Shown here piece by piece: positions 1 through 8,224 of a DNA stretch of 64,000 bases. Source of the DNA: Spirochaetaceae bacterium. Lineage in GTDB: Bacteria > Spirochaetota > Spirochaetia > SZUA-6 > DRHE01. The stretch's first letter is position 1; each line of letters opens with the position of its first letter. The position numbers and the translations under genes were made by a program. The notes beneath the pieces are model-generated. The model did no database searches. It worked only from the letters and a program-made list of their open reading frames with translations, and was not told the DNA's origin. The stretch lies in the NCBI GenBank assembly GCA_020353535.1, contig CP070696.1:1513822-1577821 (forward strand). The letters run 5' to 3'.

Positions 1-708
1 TTCACCTTCAAGTACTGGTCGATTCTGGCTACGAAGGAGGTTATTGACTCGCTGCTGTTCTCCCTGAAAATGGGGGTGGGCAGCTCCATCGGCACCGTAC
101 TGCTGGCCTTTCCTCTGGCTTTATTCTTTCGCAAGCCAGCTTTCGGCAAGACCTCCCTCGGCTCTCTGATCAAGATTCCCCTGTTCATTCCGGCCTTGGT
201 AGCGGCTTTTCTCATCTTGAACCTCATCTCCTACCACGGTCTGATCAACGAGATCCTGATTCTACTGCATATCATCAAGTCTCCCATGCGTATGCTGAAC
301 GATCCTCAAGGAATCGGGGTGATCGTCATACAGATGTGGAAGAACCTGCCCTTCGTGCTGCTCATTCTGTCCGCCGCGCTGGCGGGGATCCGGGAGGACG
401 TCATCGACGCGGCCAGGAACCTAGGCGCCGGCAGGCTAGCTCTGCTCAAAGACGTCTATATCCCTCTGGCCATGCCCGGAATCCTGGTATCCATGATCCT
501 GATGTTCATCAAGGCCTTCGGCGATTTCCCGATCACCAGCGTAGCGGGACCTACCTATCCGCCTTCGCTGGCGCTTCGTATGCACATCACGGCTACCCTG
601 TACCAGGAGTGGAATCAGGCCGCTGTTACCGGGGTGCTCATCATCATCACGGCTCTGTTCGTCGTGGCCGGCTACTCCAGGCTCGCCGGCGTGATAACCA
701 AGGAGTAG
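1..708 (+). CDS. ABC transporter permease, 5'-truncated by window start
   Basis: The reading frame is open from base 1, so the start codon and first part of the gene lie outside the window. The visible ~235 residues are mostly hydrophobic segments and contain the EAA loop typical of binding-protein-dependent permeases (EDVIDAARNLGAG, then IPLAMPGIL near the C-terminus), which docks to the ATPase subunit. It ends at a TAG directly abutting the next permease gene, so the two are translationally coupled and probably form a heterodimeric channel. The family is PotB/PotC- or ThiP-like (inner-membrane importer). The solute cannot be named from the permeases alone because the binding protein and ATPase genes are not visible here. 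Confidence 0.88.
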   Translation, partial: FTFKYWSILATKEVIDSLLFSLKMGVGSSIGTVLLAFPLALFFRKPAFGKTSLGSLIKIPLFIPALVAAFLILNLISYHGLINEILILLHIIKSPMRMLNDPQGIGVIVIQMWKNLPFVLLILSAALAGIREDVIDAARNLGAGRLALLKDVYIPLAMPGILVSMILMFIKAFGDFPITSVAGPTYPPSLALRMHITATLYQEWNQAAVTGVLIIITALFVVAGYSRLAGVITKE

Positions 709-711
709 GTG

Positions 712-1584
712 GTGGCTGACAGAAGCGCGGCGGTGCGGGGCAGGCGGGTGCGCAGCGCCCGCAAGGGGAGCCGCTACTATCCCCTGCTGCTCAGTTTCCT
801 GATCGCGGTGCAGGTCATCTGGATCGGAGCCCCGCTGCTGATGGCCGTGCTCTGGTCCCTGGTGAATCCGGATTATCCCTGGTCCTATCCTCAGATGTTT
901 CCCGAGCAGCTGTCCCTTTACGGCTGGCGATTCGTATTCAAGTATACCAGCCTGGTTCGAGCCATAACCACCAGCTATTCGATCGCTCCCTGCGCGGTGT
1001 TCCTCTGCTTCGTCCTGGCTCTTCCCACCGCCTATACGCTGGGGCGGCAACCGGTGAAGGGGAAAAAATTCATCATGACCGTGGTTCTGCTGCCGTTGAT
1101 CATGCCGGGAATGGTGATCGCCCTGTTCCTCAGCCGGGTCTTCGCCGCCCTCGGCCTGGCCCAGCGGTTCTTCGGCCTGGTGCTGGGGCATGCCCTGCTG
1201 GGGTTGCCCTACATGATCCGGGTGCTCACCACCAGCTTTGCCGCCATTCCCCAGGAGGTCATCGATGCGGCCGAGAACCTGGGCGCGGGCACCTGGACCA
1301 AGATCAGGGAGATCTTTCTGCCCATGATCCGCCCCGGGCTGCTGGCCGGGGTGATCTTCGCCTTCATCACCAGCCTGGAGGAGTTCAACCTCACCTTCGT
1401 CATCGGCACCCCGACCTATATAACGATTCCCACGATCCTCTACTCGTTCATGGGCTACAACTTCATCCGGACCAACGCCTCGGTGGTGGCCTTGGTCCTC
1501 ATGGTCCCCAACATCGTAACCCTGTTCCTGGTGGAGCGGTTCATCAAGTCCGACTACCTGTCCTCAGCCCTGGGCAAAATGTAG
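712..1584 (+). CDS. ABC transporter permease (PotC-like)
   Basis: Second inner-membrane permease of the same importer, about 290 residues with roughly six hydrophobic segments. The EAA motif is clear (EVIDAAENLGAG ... FLPMIRPGLLAG). Two adjacent GTG codons (709 and 712) could start it. I prefer 712 because GGAG at 702-705 then has a six-base spacing, whereas 709 abuts the upstream stop with only three. The preceding permease ends at 708, so coupling is tight. The charged N-terminus (RGRRVRSARKGSR in part) precedes the first membrane segment. The substrate is unresolved; a polyamine, iron, thiamine or oligosaccharide-type importer are all compatible. Confidence 0.87.
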   Translation: MADRSAAVRGRRVRSARKGSRYYPLLLSFLIAVQVIWIGAPLLMAVLWSLVNPDYPWSYPQMFPEQLSLYGWRFVFKYTSLVRAITTSYSIAPCAVFLCFVLALPTAYTLGRQPVKGKKFIMTVVLLPLIMPGMVIALFLSRVFAALGLAQRFFGLVLGHALLGLPYMIRVLTTSFAAIPQEVIDAAENLGAGTWTKIREIFLPMIRPGLLAGVIFAFITSLEEFNLTFVIGTPTYITIPTILYSFMGYNFIRTNASVVALVLMVPNIVTLFLVERFIKSDYLSSALGKM

Positions 1585-1599
1585 GAAACTCCAGCTCCG

Positions 1600-2129
1600 G
1601 GGGTGGAAGCACAGTTCCTTTGGTGCTTGTACAGCTCCGTCAGCAGCGCCACCTCTTTCTCGGTGTTAAAGAGAACGTAGCCCACCACCTGGCGGATCAT
1701 ATTGAAGTTCTTCTGCCAGCCACAGCCGGACGTGCCAGAACAGATGCATGATCCGGAGAGTATCAGCCGCTGACTCGAGGAACCGGAATGCTTTTACACG
1801 ATCCGATTCCATACGCCTTCGCATCAGAAGGAGCAGGTCAGCCGCCGTTCGTGCCTCGTTTGGAAACACAGCTTTTCTCACTACCGAAGAAAAGGATTCC
1901 CGTGGGGTACGCTTGGCTCGACGCAGCTTCCCGTATGCATCGAGCTTGAGGGAGAAGTGCAGATGCATGAATTCGCTGGTAGGTCCCAGGGCGAAAAGAC
2001 CGTCACACGAGGGGAGGAAGAGGAAGATTTCCGCCAACCGCCGGCAGCCCTGAGGGTCAAGGATGCGGTCCTCGAACATTGGGATGATGATGGGACCAGC
2101 GCCCCCTGCAGGTTTTTCATTCGCCTCAT
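1600..2129 (-). pseudogene. Decayed DapA/N-acetylneuraminate-lyase family gene
   Basis: Reading leftwards, a good ribosome site (AAGGAG) precedes ATG at 2129 and a start like MKNLQGALVP, the usual beginning of DapA-family aldolases. The family pattern then continues only in another frame (IIIPMFEDRILDPQG, CDGLFALGPTSEF), so there is a frameshift near 2095-2100. After TSEF the conserved core, including the Schiff-base lysine region, is missing and the remaining ~300 bases read as a short C-terminal-like stretch that again changes frame near 1700. The full gene would need about 900 bases, so an internal deletion plus at least two frameshifts are implied. It follows the D-2-hydroxyacid dehydrogenase on the same strand and was probably once part of that sugar-acid operon. 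Exact borders are approximate. Confidence 0.5.
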
Positions 2130-2191
2130 GCCGACGCTCCTTTTGACTCCCACTGCATCGGATGGCTCCTCCTCGCATCAAGTCAGGAGGA

Positions 2192-3151
2192 TTACACAAT
2201 ATTTAGTAGCTGCTCTCCCCGCAGAAAGCGCAGGATCTCCTCGGCAGCCTTTCTGCGCAACTCCCGTTCGCTTTCCTCGCTGTACCAGGCCATATGGGGC
2301 GTAGCCAGGACTTCTCTGCGGCTCAGGAATTCGATTGTCCCGGGATCCGAATAGTCCGGAGGTTCCTGCCAAAATACATCGCTTCCGAAAAACGAGACCC
2401 GTCCCTCGTGTAGGGCAGTTTCCAGAGCTTCGCGGTGGATCAGGTCAGCCCGACTGGTGTTTATCAGGATGAGACCATCCGCACAAGCCAGTGCCTTTCC
2501 ATCAACAATATCTCGGGTTTCCTCGTTCAGGGGAGCATGAAGGGAGAGGATCTGACAGCTCGCTGCCAGTTCGGGGATGGAGCGTACCGGCTCCCCCCCG
2601 TTCTTCCGCATATCCGTTGCCGATACATAGGGATCATAGAAGAGGATCCTGGCCACCAATGGCTGCAGAAGCTTGGCGACACGTCGACCGATCCGTCCAC
2701 ATCCAACGATGCCTGCATTCAGGGTGGTAGGACGCCGTAGCCTTTCCGAGGAGGGATCATTAACCCAGCGGCCGCTTTTTACGGCTTCAGTTAGGGGAAA
2801 GAGCATGCGCAGACCCGCCAGGATCAGAGCCAAGGTGTGGGCGGCGACCTCATCGGCGCAGTAATCTGGGACGCGGGCTACCATTTTTCCCAACTCGCGG
2901 GCGGCCTCCACATCAACATTATCTACCCCTACGCCGTATCTCACGATGAGCCGGAGATCAGGAAGTTGTTCCATTACCCGCCGGGTCACCGGAGCAAGGG
3001 AAACCAGAAATGCGAAAGCGCCCTGTCCTTCGCGGATCAGCTCCTCCTCAGTCCGGCAAAAGGAGGTTTCGATTGTGACCCCCGCCGGCTCCAGTACCTT
3101 TCTCTCTTCCTCGATCGAGGGATGACGCATATCCGTTATCAATACTCTCAT
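2192..3151 (-). CDS. D-2-hydroxyacid dehydrogenase (phosphoglycerate/hydroxypyruvate dehydrogenase family)
   Basis: NAD(P)-dependent oxidoreductase of 319 residues interconverting a 2-hydroxy acid and a 2-keto acid in the cytosol. Seen directly: the Rossmann glycine motif GCGRIGRRVAKLL with an acidic residue further on (YDPY), the substrate-loop motif VRYGVGVDNVD, INTSRADLI, which carries the conserved Arg, and the C-terminal catalytic His in TPHMAWYSEES. The length is normal for a SerA-like protein without an ACT domain (CtBP-like group). It lies 45 bases downstream of the FGGY kinase and on the same strand as the Zn-dehydrogenase, which points to catabolism of a sugar acid or polyol rather than serine synthesis. 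The precise substrate is not readable. Confidence 0.88.
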   Translation of the reverse strand: MRVLITDMRHPSIEEERKVLEPAGVTIETSFCRTEEELIREGQGAFAFLVSLAPVTRRVMEQLPDLRLIVRYGVGVDNVDVEAARELGKMVARVPDYCADEVAAHTLALILAGLRMLFPLTEAVKSGRWVNDPSSERLRRPTTLNAGIVGCGRIGRRVAKLLQPLVARILFYDPYVSATDMRKNGGEPVRSIPELAASCQILSLHAPLNEETRDIVDGKALACADGLILINTSRADLIHREALETALHEGRVSFFGSDVFWQEPPDYSDPGTIEFLSRREVLATPHMAWYSEESERELRRKAAEEILRFLRGEQLLNIV

Positions 3152-3196
3152 ACCCTGCCTCGTGCGTGGCCAGAAGAACCGCCGTGGGAGCTGCCG

Positions 3197-4744
3197 TTAT
3201 TCATCCCCGGATCTCGGTAGATTCGTCAATCTCGGATACAGTTCCTTCAGCCTCGGATACAGATCCCGGTAGATGCTTCTGTATAGTCTGTCATACTGTC
3301 GGTGGGCTGAAGAATTGGGCGCGATGGTTTCCACAATCCGCTCTCCGTGGTCCGAAGCCAGTAACGATGAAAAGAGACTCGTCGCCCTACCCGCCAACCG
3401 GGCAGCCCCATAATCGCTTCCCACTTCATCACCGACATACTCAAGAGTGACATCAAGGACGTCGGCCAATATCCGGCGAAATAGCGGGCTGCGTCCTGAG
3501 CCGCCGGTCACCAGGATTCTCCGATCCATAGTCACCCCCGCTTCTTGAAGAAGCAGTTCGTTTCTGTAAAAGCTCAGGGCGATTCCTTCCATCGCCGACC
3601 TGTACAGATCTGCCCGACTGTGACCGGGATGGAGGCCGAAGAGCACACCTCGAGCGTGAGGGTCCCACAGTGGGGCCCGCTCCCCCAGAAAGTGGGGGAG
3701 GGTGAACAGCCCGTCGCATCCGATCGGCGCCCTGGCCGCCTGTTCCTCGAGCTCATCGTGCGGCGGGATTCCCCCGGTGGATTGTCCGTCGGAGAAGAAC
3801 AGATTTCGTATCCAGGCGATCATTGCACCGCCCGCTGCCAAACTGGCGTTGATCAGGTATCCGTTTGGATTCCAGGGCGCCTTGGTGATGTTCATGCCCT
3901 TGGGCCAACGGTCAGCCTCGGTATAGATGCCCCAGCAACTCGAGGTGCCCAGGGTCATGGCACTTCGTCCGGTTTCCACGCATCCACAGGCCAGATACCC
4001 TGCGGCCGAGTCGATCGTACCGGCGGCCACCGGCGTCCCCGTGTTCAATCCCAGTTCGGAAGCCGCCTGAGCCGTCAACGTTCCGATAATCTCATCGCTG
4101 GGAAGCGGATCCGGGAGCTTGTTCGGAATCAATCCGAGCTCTTCGAGAATGGAGCTGTCCCAGCAGTTGCGCCGGATGTCGTAGGCGATCCCATATAGTC
4201 CGGCATGACTGACATCGGTGATCAGGATTGCGGTCAGCCAACCCACCAGATAGTCCTTCAGACTGAGGATTTTCACCGCCTTCCGATACACATCCGGTAA
4301 GTTGTTTTTGATCCATAGGGATTTCACTAGACCGTAGTAGGGATCGACGGGATTCCCGTTGAGCCGGAAGATACGGTCTTCACCGATCCTGCGTTTAATT
4401 TCCTCCGCCTCGGAAACGGCCCGGCGATCCATCCAGAGAATACAAGGCATAAGAGCCTGTCCACGGGCATCCACGGCGACCGCACCAGGGGCCATAGCGC
4501 TTATGGCCAAACCCACTACCCCCGAGGGGTGTATCCCTCCCGTCTGCATGACTTGTCTAACAATGTCTTTCACAGCGGCGAGGAAGATCCGGACCTCCGC
4601 CTGAGCTTCTTGAGTCACCGGATCGATCCATCTGCCTGCATCACCGTACTCCCGGCTGCATCGGGCCAGCACATCCCCTGTTTCATTGAGAAGGGTGGCG
4701 CGAATGCCGGTACTGCCCAGATCGATTCCCAATACCGATTTCAT
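3197..4744 (-). CDS. FGGY-family carbohydrate kinase
   Basis: ATP-dependent sugar kinase of 515 residues, the normal family length. The N-terminal phosphate-binding motif LGIDLGSTGIRATLL and the C-terminal ATP-binding motif ILVTGGSGRSPLFRRILADVL mark the two ASKHA domains. GTIDSAAGYLACG and LGTSSCWGIY are typical of the xylulokinase/gluconokinase branch. It sits 22 bases after the Zn-dehydrogenase gene and 45 bases before the hydroxyacid dehydrogenase, so the three are likely one operon that oxidises and then phosphorylates a sugar or polyol. Xylulose, gluconate, ribulose and rare sugars all remain possible. A second FGGY kinase at 19782-21323 differs clearly in sequence. Confidence 0.9.
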   Translation of the reverse strand: MKSVLGIDLGSTGIRATLLNETGDVLARCSREYGDAGRWIDPVTQEAQAEVRIFLAAVKDIVRQVMQTGGIHPSGVVGLAISAMAPGAVAVDARGQALMPCILWMDRRAVSEAEEIKRRIGEDRIFRLNGNPVDPYYGLVKSLWIKNNLPDVYRKAVKILSLKDYLVGWLTAILITDVSHAGLYGIAYDIRRNCWDSSILEELGLIPNKLPDPLPSDEIIGTLTAQAASELGLNTGTPVAAGTIDSAAGYLACGCVETGRSAMTLGTSSCWGIYTEADRWPKGMNITKAPWNPNGYLINASLAAGGAMIAWIRNLFFSDGQSTGGIPPHDELEEQAARAPIGCDGLFTLPHFLGERAPLWDPHARGVLFGLHPGHSRADLYRSAMEGIALSFYRNELLLQEAGVTMDRRILVTGGSGRSPLFRRILADVLDVTLEYVGDEVGSDYGAARLAGRATSLFSSLLASDHGERIVETIAPNSSAHRQYDRLYRSIYRDLYPRLKELYPRLTNLPRSGDE

Positions 4745-4766
4745 TCGTATGTCCTTGCTAGACAGA

Positions 4767-5822
4767 CTACGGCTCGACTACGCACTTCAGTGCTCGCCCT
4801 TCAGCGGCGCTTTGAAAGGCTTCGGTGATGCGTTCCAACGGGTAGCGGCTGTCGCACAACCCGTCGGTGAAACCCGAGGCGACCAAATCCATGGCCCGGC
4901 GGTTCTGGGGGAGGATCGAACCGTACGTTCCCCGTACGGAGGCCAGCTTGTAGTGTAGTAGATTGCTGTTGAAGCTGATCAGAGGGTGGTTTGGAGGAAG
5001 ACCCGCAAAATAGAGGATTTTTCCGTACAGACCTATTAATTCCAGGGATTTCTCCTGGATTTCGGAGGAGGAGCAGGCCACGACCACTACATCGAAACCT
5101 TCCCCACCCGTGATTTCCCTGCTTCGCACCTGCAAGTCCTCGTTCCCGTTGTTGATCAGGATCGTATCTGCGGGCAGAATATCCTTTATCCGATGGAGTC
5201 TGTGGGCGGAAATATCTGCTACGGCAACCCGAGCCAAACCGTTTTTAAAAAGCAGCCTGGTTAGAAGCACACCGATTACTCCCGCGCCAACGACCAGTCC
5301 CTGGCCCCCGACAGGAAGAGTGCCCAGCCGTTCCAATCCGTTGAGGGCACAGGCCAGAGGTTCGGCTATCGTGTAGTCGGCAGGCTTCTGACCCTCAGGG
5401 AGAGGATCGGGCAGGGGAAAGACATTGCTCCGGACCCCCTGTGCCGGAATCCGCAGGTATTCCGCGAACCCGCCTGGATAGTGATAGGCAATCGAGGTCT
5501 TGTTCGCACAGAACAAACCCCGCAGGCAGTTGCGGCAGCGACCGCAGGGAATTCCCGGTGTGACCATCACCATCGTTCCTGGTCCGTACTCCACTTCTTT
5601 TACCGGGAACTTTGCTCCGACCTCCTCGACTTGACCCACGATCTCGTGCCCGATGATCGCGGGCAACTTGATACTGCTGTGCCCGTGGCGGAAGATGCGC
5701 AGATCCGTTCCGCAAATCGCACAAGCTACTACGTGGACGAGGATCTCATCCGGCTTAATAAGAGGTTTCGGGACTTCCCGGATTTCCAGTGTTCCGGGTG
5801 CAACGAGTACAGCCGCTTTCAT
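4767..5822 (-). CDS. Zinc-dependent medium-chain alcohol/polyol dehydrogenase
   Basis: Cytosolic MDR dehydrogenase of 351 residues. Catalytic zinc ligands appear as CAICGTDLRIF and GHEIVGQVEEVG. The structural zinc lobe is intact as CGRCRNCLRGLFC. The nucleotide fold shows VVGAGVIGVLL. This is the pattern of sorbitol, threonine and related sugar-alcohol dehydrogenases. It is the first gene of the minus-strand operon that continues with the FGGY kinase and hydroxyacid dehydrogenase, suggesting it oxidises a polyol or sugar that the kinase then phosphorylates. The promoter should lie in 5823-6031, where a repeat element also sits. Confidence 0.88.
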   Translation of the reverse strand: MKAAVLVAPGTLEIREVPKPLIKPDEILVHVVACAICGTDLRIFRHGHSSIKLPAIIGHEIVGQVEEVGAKFPVKEVEYGPGTMVMVTPGIPCGRCRNCLRGLFCANKTSIAYHYPGGFAEYLRIPAQGVRSNVFPLPDPLPEGQKPADYTIAEPLACALNGLERLGTLPVGGQGLVVGAGVIGVLLTRLLFKNGLARVAVADISAHRLHRIKDILPADTILINNGNEDLQVRSREITGGEGFDVVVVACSSSEIQEKSLELIGLYGKILYFAGLPPNHPLISFNSNLLHYKLASVRGTYGSILPQNRRAMDLVASGFTDGLCDSRYPLERITEAFQSAAEGRALKCVVEP

Positions 5823-5899
5823 CTACAGATCATGGTACGGCCATAAGATCTTCGGGTCAATTCTACATCCGGGCTTTGCCTTTAGAATCTCTCCTGGAT

Positions 5900-5981
5900 G
5901 TTCTTGCCACGAAGGGAGGATAACGCAACGAAGATTGCGTTCTTACGACGGAAGGAAGACAACGCCACCTTCGTTGCGTTA
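5900..5981. repeat. Short tandem and inverted repeat element
   Basis: On the minus strand two diverged 39-base units follow each other (5968-5930 and 5929-5900 partial); both would read VALSS(F/L)R(R/G)KN. The outer bases TAACGCAACGAAG (5921-5933) and CTTCGTTGCGTTA (5969-5981) are perfect 13-base inverted copies, so the block can fold into a hairpin. It lies between divergent genes and no start codon or ribosome site uses it. It looks like a small interspersed repetitive element rather than a gene. Confidence 0.5.
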
Positions 5982-6031
5982 TGATGAGGTGAGGAGTATG
6001 AAGTGAGGAATATGACGGCTGGGAATCCCGG

Positions 6032-6958
6032 ATGAAAAAACAACTGCTCGAGCTGCGGGGGATCATCACGGTGCTGAACACCCCCTTCACAGAGGAAGAT
6101 GCGGTGGATCTGCCCTCCCTGCGGAAGAACGTCCGCTACGCCCTGGAGTGCGGCGTGGCGGGATTCCTGGTCCCGGCCATGGCCAGCGAGGTGGACAAGC
6201 TCTCCAGAGAGGAGCGGCGCCAAATCGTGGAGGCGGTCCTTGAGGAAAATCGCAGCCGGGTGCCGGTGATCGGGGGGGCCTCCGCCGCCACGGCGGTGGA
6301 GCGCAGGCAGAATGCCGCGGCTCTGATCGAGCTGGGTTGCCAGGGCGTTCTGGCCAGCATCCCCTTCCAGGATGAGGAGCAGTACGAACGGGATGTACGG
6401 GCTCTGGATGCCCTGAAGCCGGGCTTCCTCATGATCCAGGATTGGGATTTCCAGGGCTACGGCCTGACGATCGCCCTGATCACCCGCCTGTTCGAGGAGG
6501 TGGAGAGCTTCCGCTGCCTGAAGGTGGAGGTGGTGCCTGCCGGGGTGAAGTACTCCCAGGTGCTGTCGGCAACCGGGGGAAAACTGCACGTTTCCGGGGG
6601 CTGGGCGGTGATGCAGATCATCGAGGCTCTGGACCGGGGCGTCCACGCCTTCATGCCCACGGGGATGCACGAGCTGTACACCCGTATCTATGATCTATAC
6701 CGGGAGGGACGGAGGGATGAGGCTCGCCTCCTGTTCGAGCGGCTGCTTCCCGTGCTGGCCTTCGCCAACCAGCATCTGGACATCTCGATCCACTTTTTCA
6801 AGCGGCTGCTGTACAAGCAGGGGATCTACGCCACTCCCCGAGTGCGGGAGCCGATTCTGCCCTTCGATGAGGTGCATGAAAAGGTGGCGGACCAGCTGAT
6901 CGGACGGGTGATCGAGCTTTGCCGGCAGGCCCGGGAGTCGGGCAACCTGCCGAAGTGA
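6032..6958 (+). CDS. DapA-family (dihydrodipicolinate synthase/NAL-like) aldolase
   Basis: A TIM-barrel Schiff-base aldolase of 308 residues, normal for the family. The N-terminus GIITVLNTPFTEEDAVD and the VIGGASAATAVE segment are recognisable, and the candidate Schiff-base lysine lies in RCLKVEVVP. The usual YN-P segment before it is replaced by IQDWDFQGYG, so this is not a standard lysine-biosynthetic DapA and probably cleaves or dehydrates a sugar acid (2-keto-3-deoxy type). The neighbourhood of sugar kinase, dehydrogenases and a YhcH/YjgK gene agrees. It may replace the broken relative at 1600-2129. The substrate is inference. Confidence 0.82.
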   Translation: MKKQLLELRGIITVLNTPFTEEDAVDLPSLRKNVRYALECGVAGFLVPAMASEVDKLSREERRQIVEAVLEENRSRVPVIGGASAATAVERRQNAAALIELGCQGVLASIPFQDEEQYERDVRALDALKPGFLMIQDWDFQGYGLTIALITRLFEEVESFRCLKVEVVPAGVKYSQVLSATGGKLHVSGGWAVMQIIEALDRGVHAFMPTGMHELYTRIYDLYREGRRDEARLLFERLLPVLAFANQHLDISIHFFKRLLYKQGIYATPRVREPILPFDEVHEKVADQLIGRVIELCRQARESGNLPK

Positions 6959-7073
6959 GCCGACAGCGCAGCGATCGCTGAAGAGCTTGCAGCTAAAATC
7001 GAAGCAGGCTGGCAACGGTTCCGGTCGACGGTTATGTAGAAATTATTCACCACCAACGGGGAGGAGGAAAGCA

Positions 7074-7535
7074 GTGATTCTGGACATGCTGGCAAACAGC
7101 GGAAGGTACAGGGGGATATCTAGCGTAATAGAGAAGGCCTTGGCCTATCTGACGGGTACGAGCTTCGCCGCCCTGGAGGACGGCAGATACCCGATTGACG
7201 GGGAAGAGGTCTACGCCATTCTCACAACATACGATACGGAACCAGAGAGGAATCGGCGTTTTGAAGCCCATCGAGCATACCTCGATGTTCAGTGCATCCT
7301 GAGCGGGCGGGAGATCATGTTTTGGGCTCCCGAAACCGAGCTGACACCCGCGAGCGAGTATTCACAGGAGAAGGATGTCCTCTTTCTGGCAGGAGAGGCC
7401 CGGGCGAGGTTGCAGCTGATCGCTGGCAGTTTCGCCGTTTTTTACCCGGAGGATGCTCACAAGCCCAACTGCGCCTGGGACGAACCCGAACAGGTGCGCA
7501 AGGTGGTGGTAAAGGTTCGTGCTCACTCGAGCTAG
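7074..7535 (+). CDS. YhcH/YjgK/YiaL family protein (DUF386)
   Basis: Cupin-like family of about 150 residues often found with sialic-acid and sugar-acid catabolism and thought to act on sugars. I chose GTG 7074 because a strong GAGGAGG (7061-7067) precedes it and the resulting 153 residues match the family length; the frame is open further upstream but without support. Family signatures seen: LEDGRYPIDGEEVYAI near residue 35, FEAHRAYLDVQ near 65, and the metal-site-like FYPEDAHKPNCA near the C-terminus. It follows the DapA-like aldolase by 115 bases, consistent with a shared function. Its last four bases overlap the end of the convergent vapC-like gene. Confidence 0.85.
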   Translation: MILDMLANSGRYRGISSVIEKALAYLTGTSFAALEDGRYPIDGEEVYAILTTYDTEPERNRRFEAHRAYLDVQCILSGREIMFWAPETELTPASEYSQEKDVLFLAGEARARLQLIAGSFAVFYPEDAHKPNCAWDEPEQVRKVVVKVRAHSS

Positions 7536-7921
7536 TCCCAAAGGGTTGAAAGGTTGTACTGCCTGATCTTCGGATCAGGAGTGACCAGAGTCAGGCCGTG
7601 CTCCAATGATTGGGCGATCAGCAGTCGATCGAAGGGATCCCGATGCAGCGGGGGGAGAGACTCCATCCGGAATATCGCCTCCTGCAGGAGCGGAAGGGCA
7701 GCGAGCATGTGTTTTTCGGCCAAAGTAGGCAAAAACCTGGAAGGCGGGGCTGACAACGGAAATTTCCCGGCCATGTATTTGATCACCACTTCGAGGATGC
7801 TGACATCACTCATATATACTTCGTTCTGTGGATCTGTCAGCTGGTCCCTGACACCTTCGGGCATGCTTTCACTTCCCTCGAAGTACCAGATGAGAGTGCA
7901 GGTGTCTAGGAGATAGGGCAT
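7532..7921 (-). CDS. PIN-domain toxin (VapC-like ribonuclease)
   Basis: A compact PIN protein of 129 residues. The first acidic residue is in YLLDTCTLIWYF, the second in SILEVVIKY, and the third with its neighbour in HRDPFDRLLIAQS, followed by the final Asp in LVTPD, giving the acidic cluster that binds Mg2+ in VapC ribonucleases. It lies three bases downstream of the antitoxin gene on the same strand, the normal antitoxin-toxin order. The HRDPFDR form is the subclass usually paired with Phd/YefM-type antitoxins. Expected role: translation inhibition by RNA cleavage when released from the antitoxin. Confidence 0.87.
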   Translation of the reverse strand: MPYLLDTCTLIWYFEGSESMPEGVRDQLTDPQNEVYMSDVSILEVVIKYMAGKFPLSAPPSRFLPTLAEKHMLAALPLLQEAIFRMESLPPLHRDPFDRLLIAQSLEHGLTLVTPDPKIRQYNLSTLWD

Positions 7922-7924
7922 GGA

Positions 7925-8170
7925 TCAATCGCCGTTGCTGAAAAGTGCTTCGATGTCTAGATCCGGCTCGTTGAATCCTTCTGGAAGATGGATTTTCCCT
8001 CTGGCCAGACCGAAGGGGCGCCTCCCTTCCGCGGTGAGGGTGAGGGGCCTGATTTCCGCGAAAGGTTTATTGCGGTCACAGAGGATGAAGCGCTCTCCCT
8101 TTTTGATCCTCCGTGCATATTCGGATAGATGGGTTTTGGCCTCGTTGATATTGATCATGCTCGTCTTCAT
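7925..8170 (-). CDS. Phd/YefM-type antitoxin
   Basis: Eighty-one residues with the Phd/YefM N-terminus INEAKTHLSEYARRIKKGE and the following ILCDRNKPFAEIRPL, which form the dimerising DNA-binding fold, and an acidic C-terminal tail (EPDLDIEALF) that would wrap the toxin. An internal Met at residue 5 is an alternative start. It is first in the two-gene operon, with the PIN toxin beginning three bases after its stop. A perfect palindrome directly upstream (8172-8185) is the likely autoregulatory operator. Confidence 0.85.
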   Translation of the reverse strand: MKTSMININEAKTHLSEYARRIKKGERFILCDRNKPFAEIRPLTLTAEGRRPFGLARGKIHLPEGFNEPDLDIEALFSNGD

Positions 8171-8171
8171 G

Positions 8172-8185
8172 ACTATAAATATAGT
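8172..8185. promoter_or_regulatory. Palindromic operator of the toxin-antitoxin operon
   Basis: ACTATAAATATAGT is a perfect 14-base palindrome two bases upstream of the antitoxin start. Antitoxins of this family bind such sites to repress their own operon. The AT-rich sequence could also overlap a -10 element. Binding itself is inference. Confidence 0.5.
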
Positions 8186-8224
8186 TGAGTAGATGATTGG
8201 GTGTCAAGAGAGGTGCTCGGTGGG

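Noticed and set aside
6032..6958. Lysine-biosynthetic dapA
   Set aside because: The Tyr segment before the Schiff-base Lys is not conserved, and the neighbours are sugar-acid genes rather than lysine-pathway genes.
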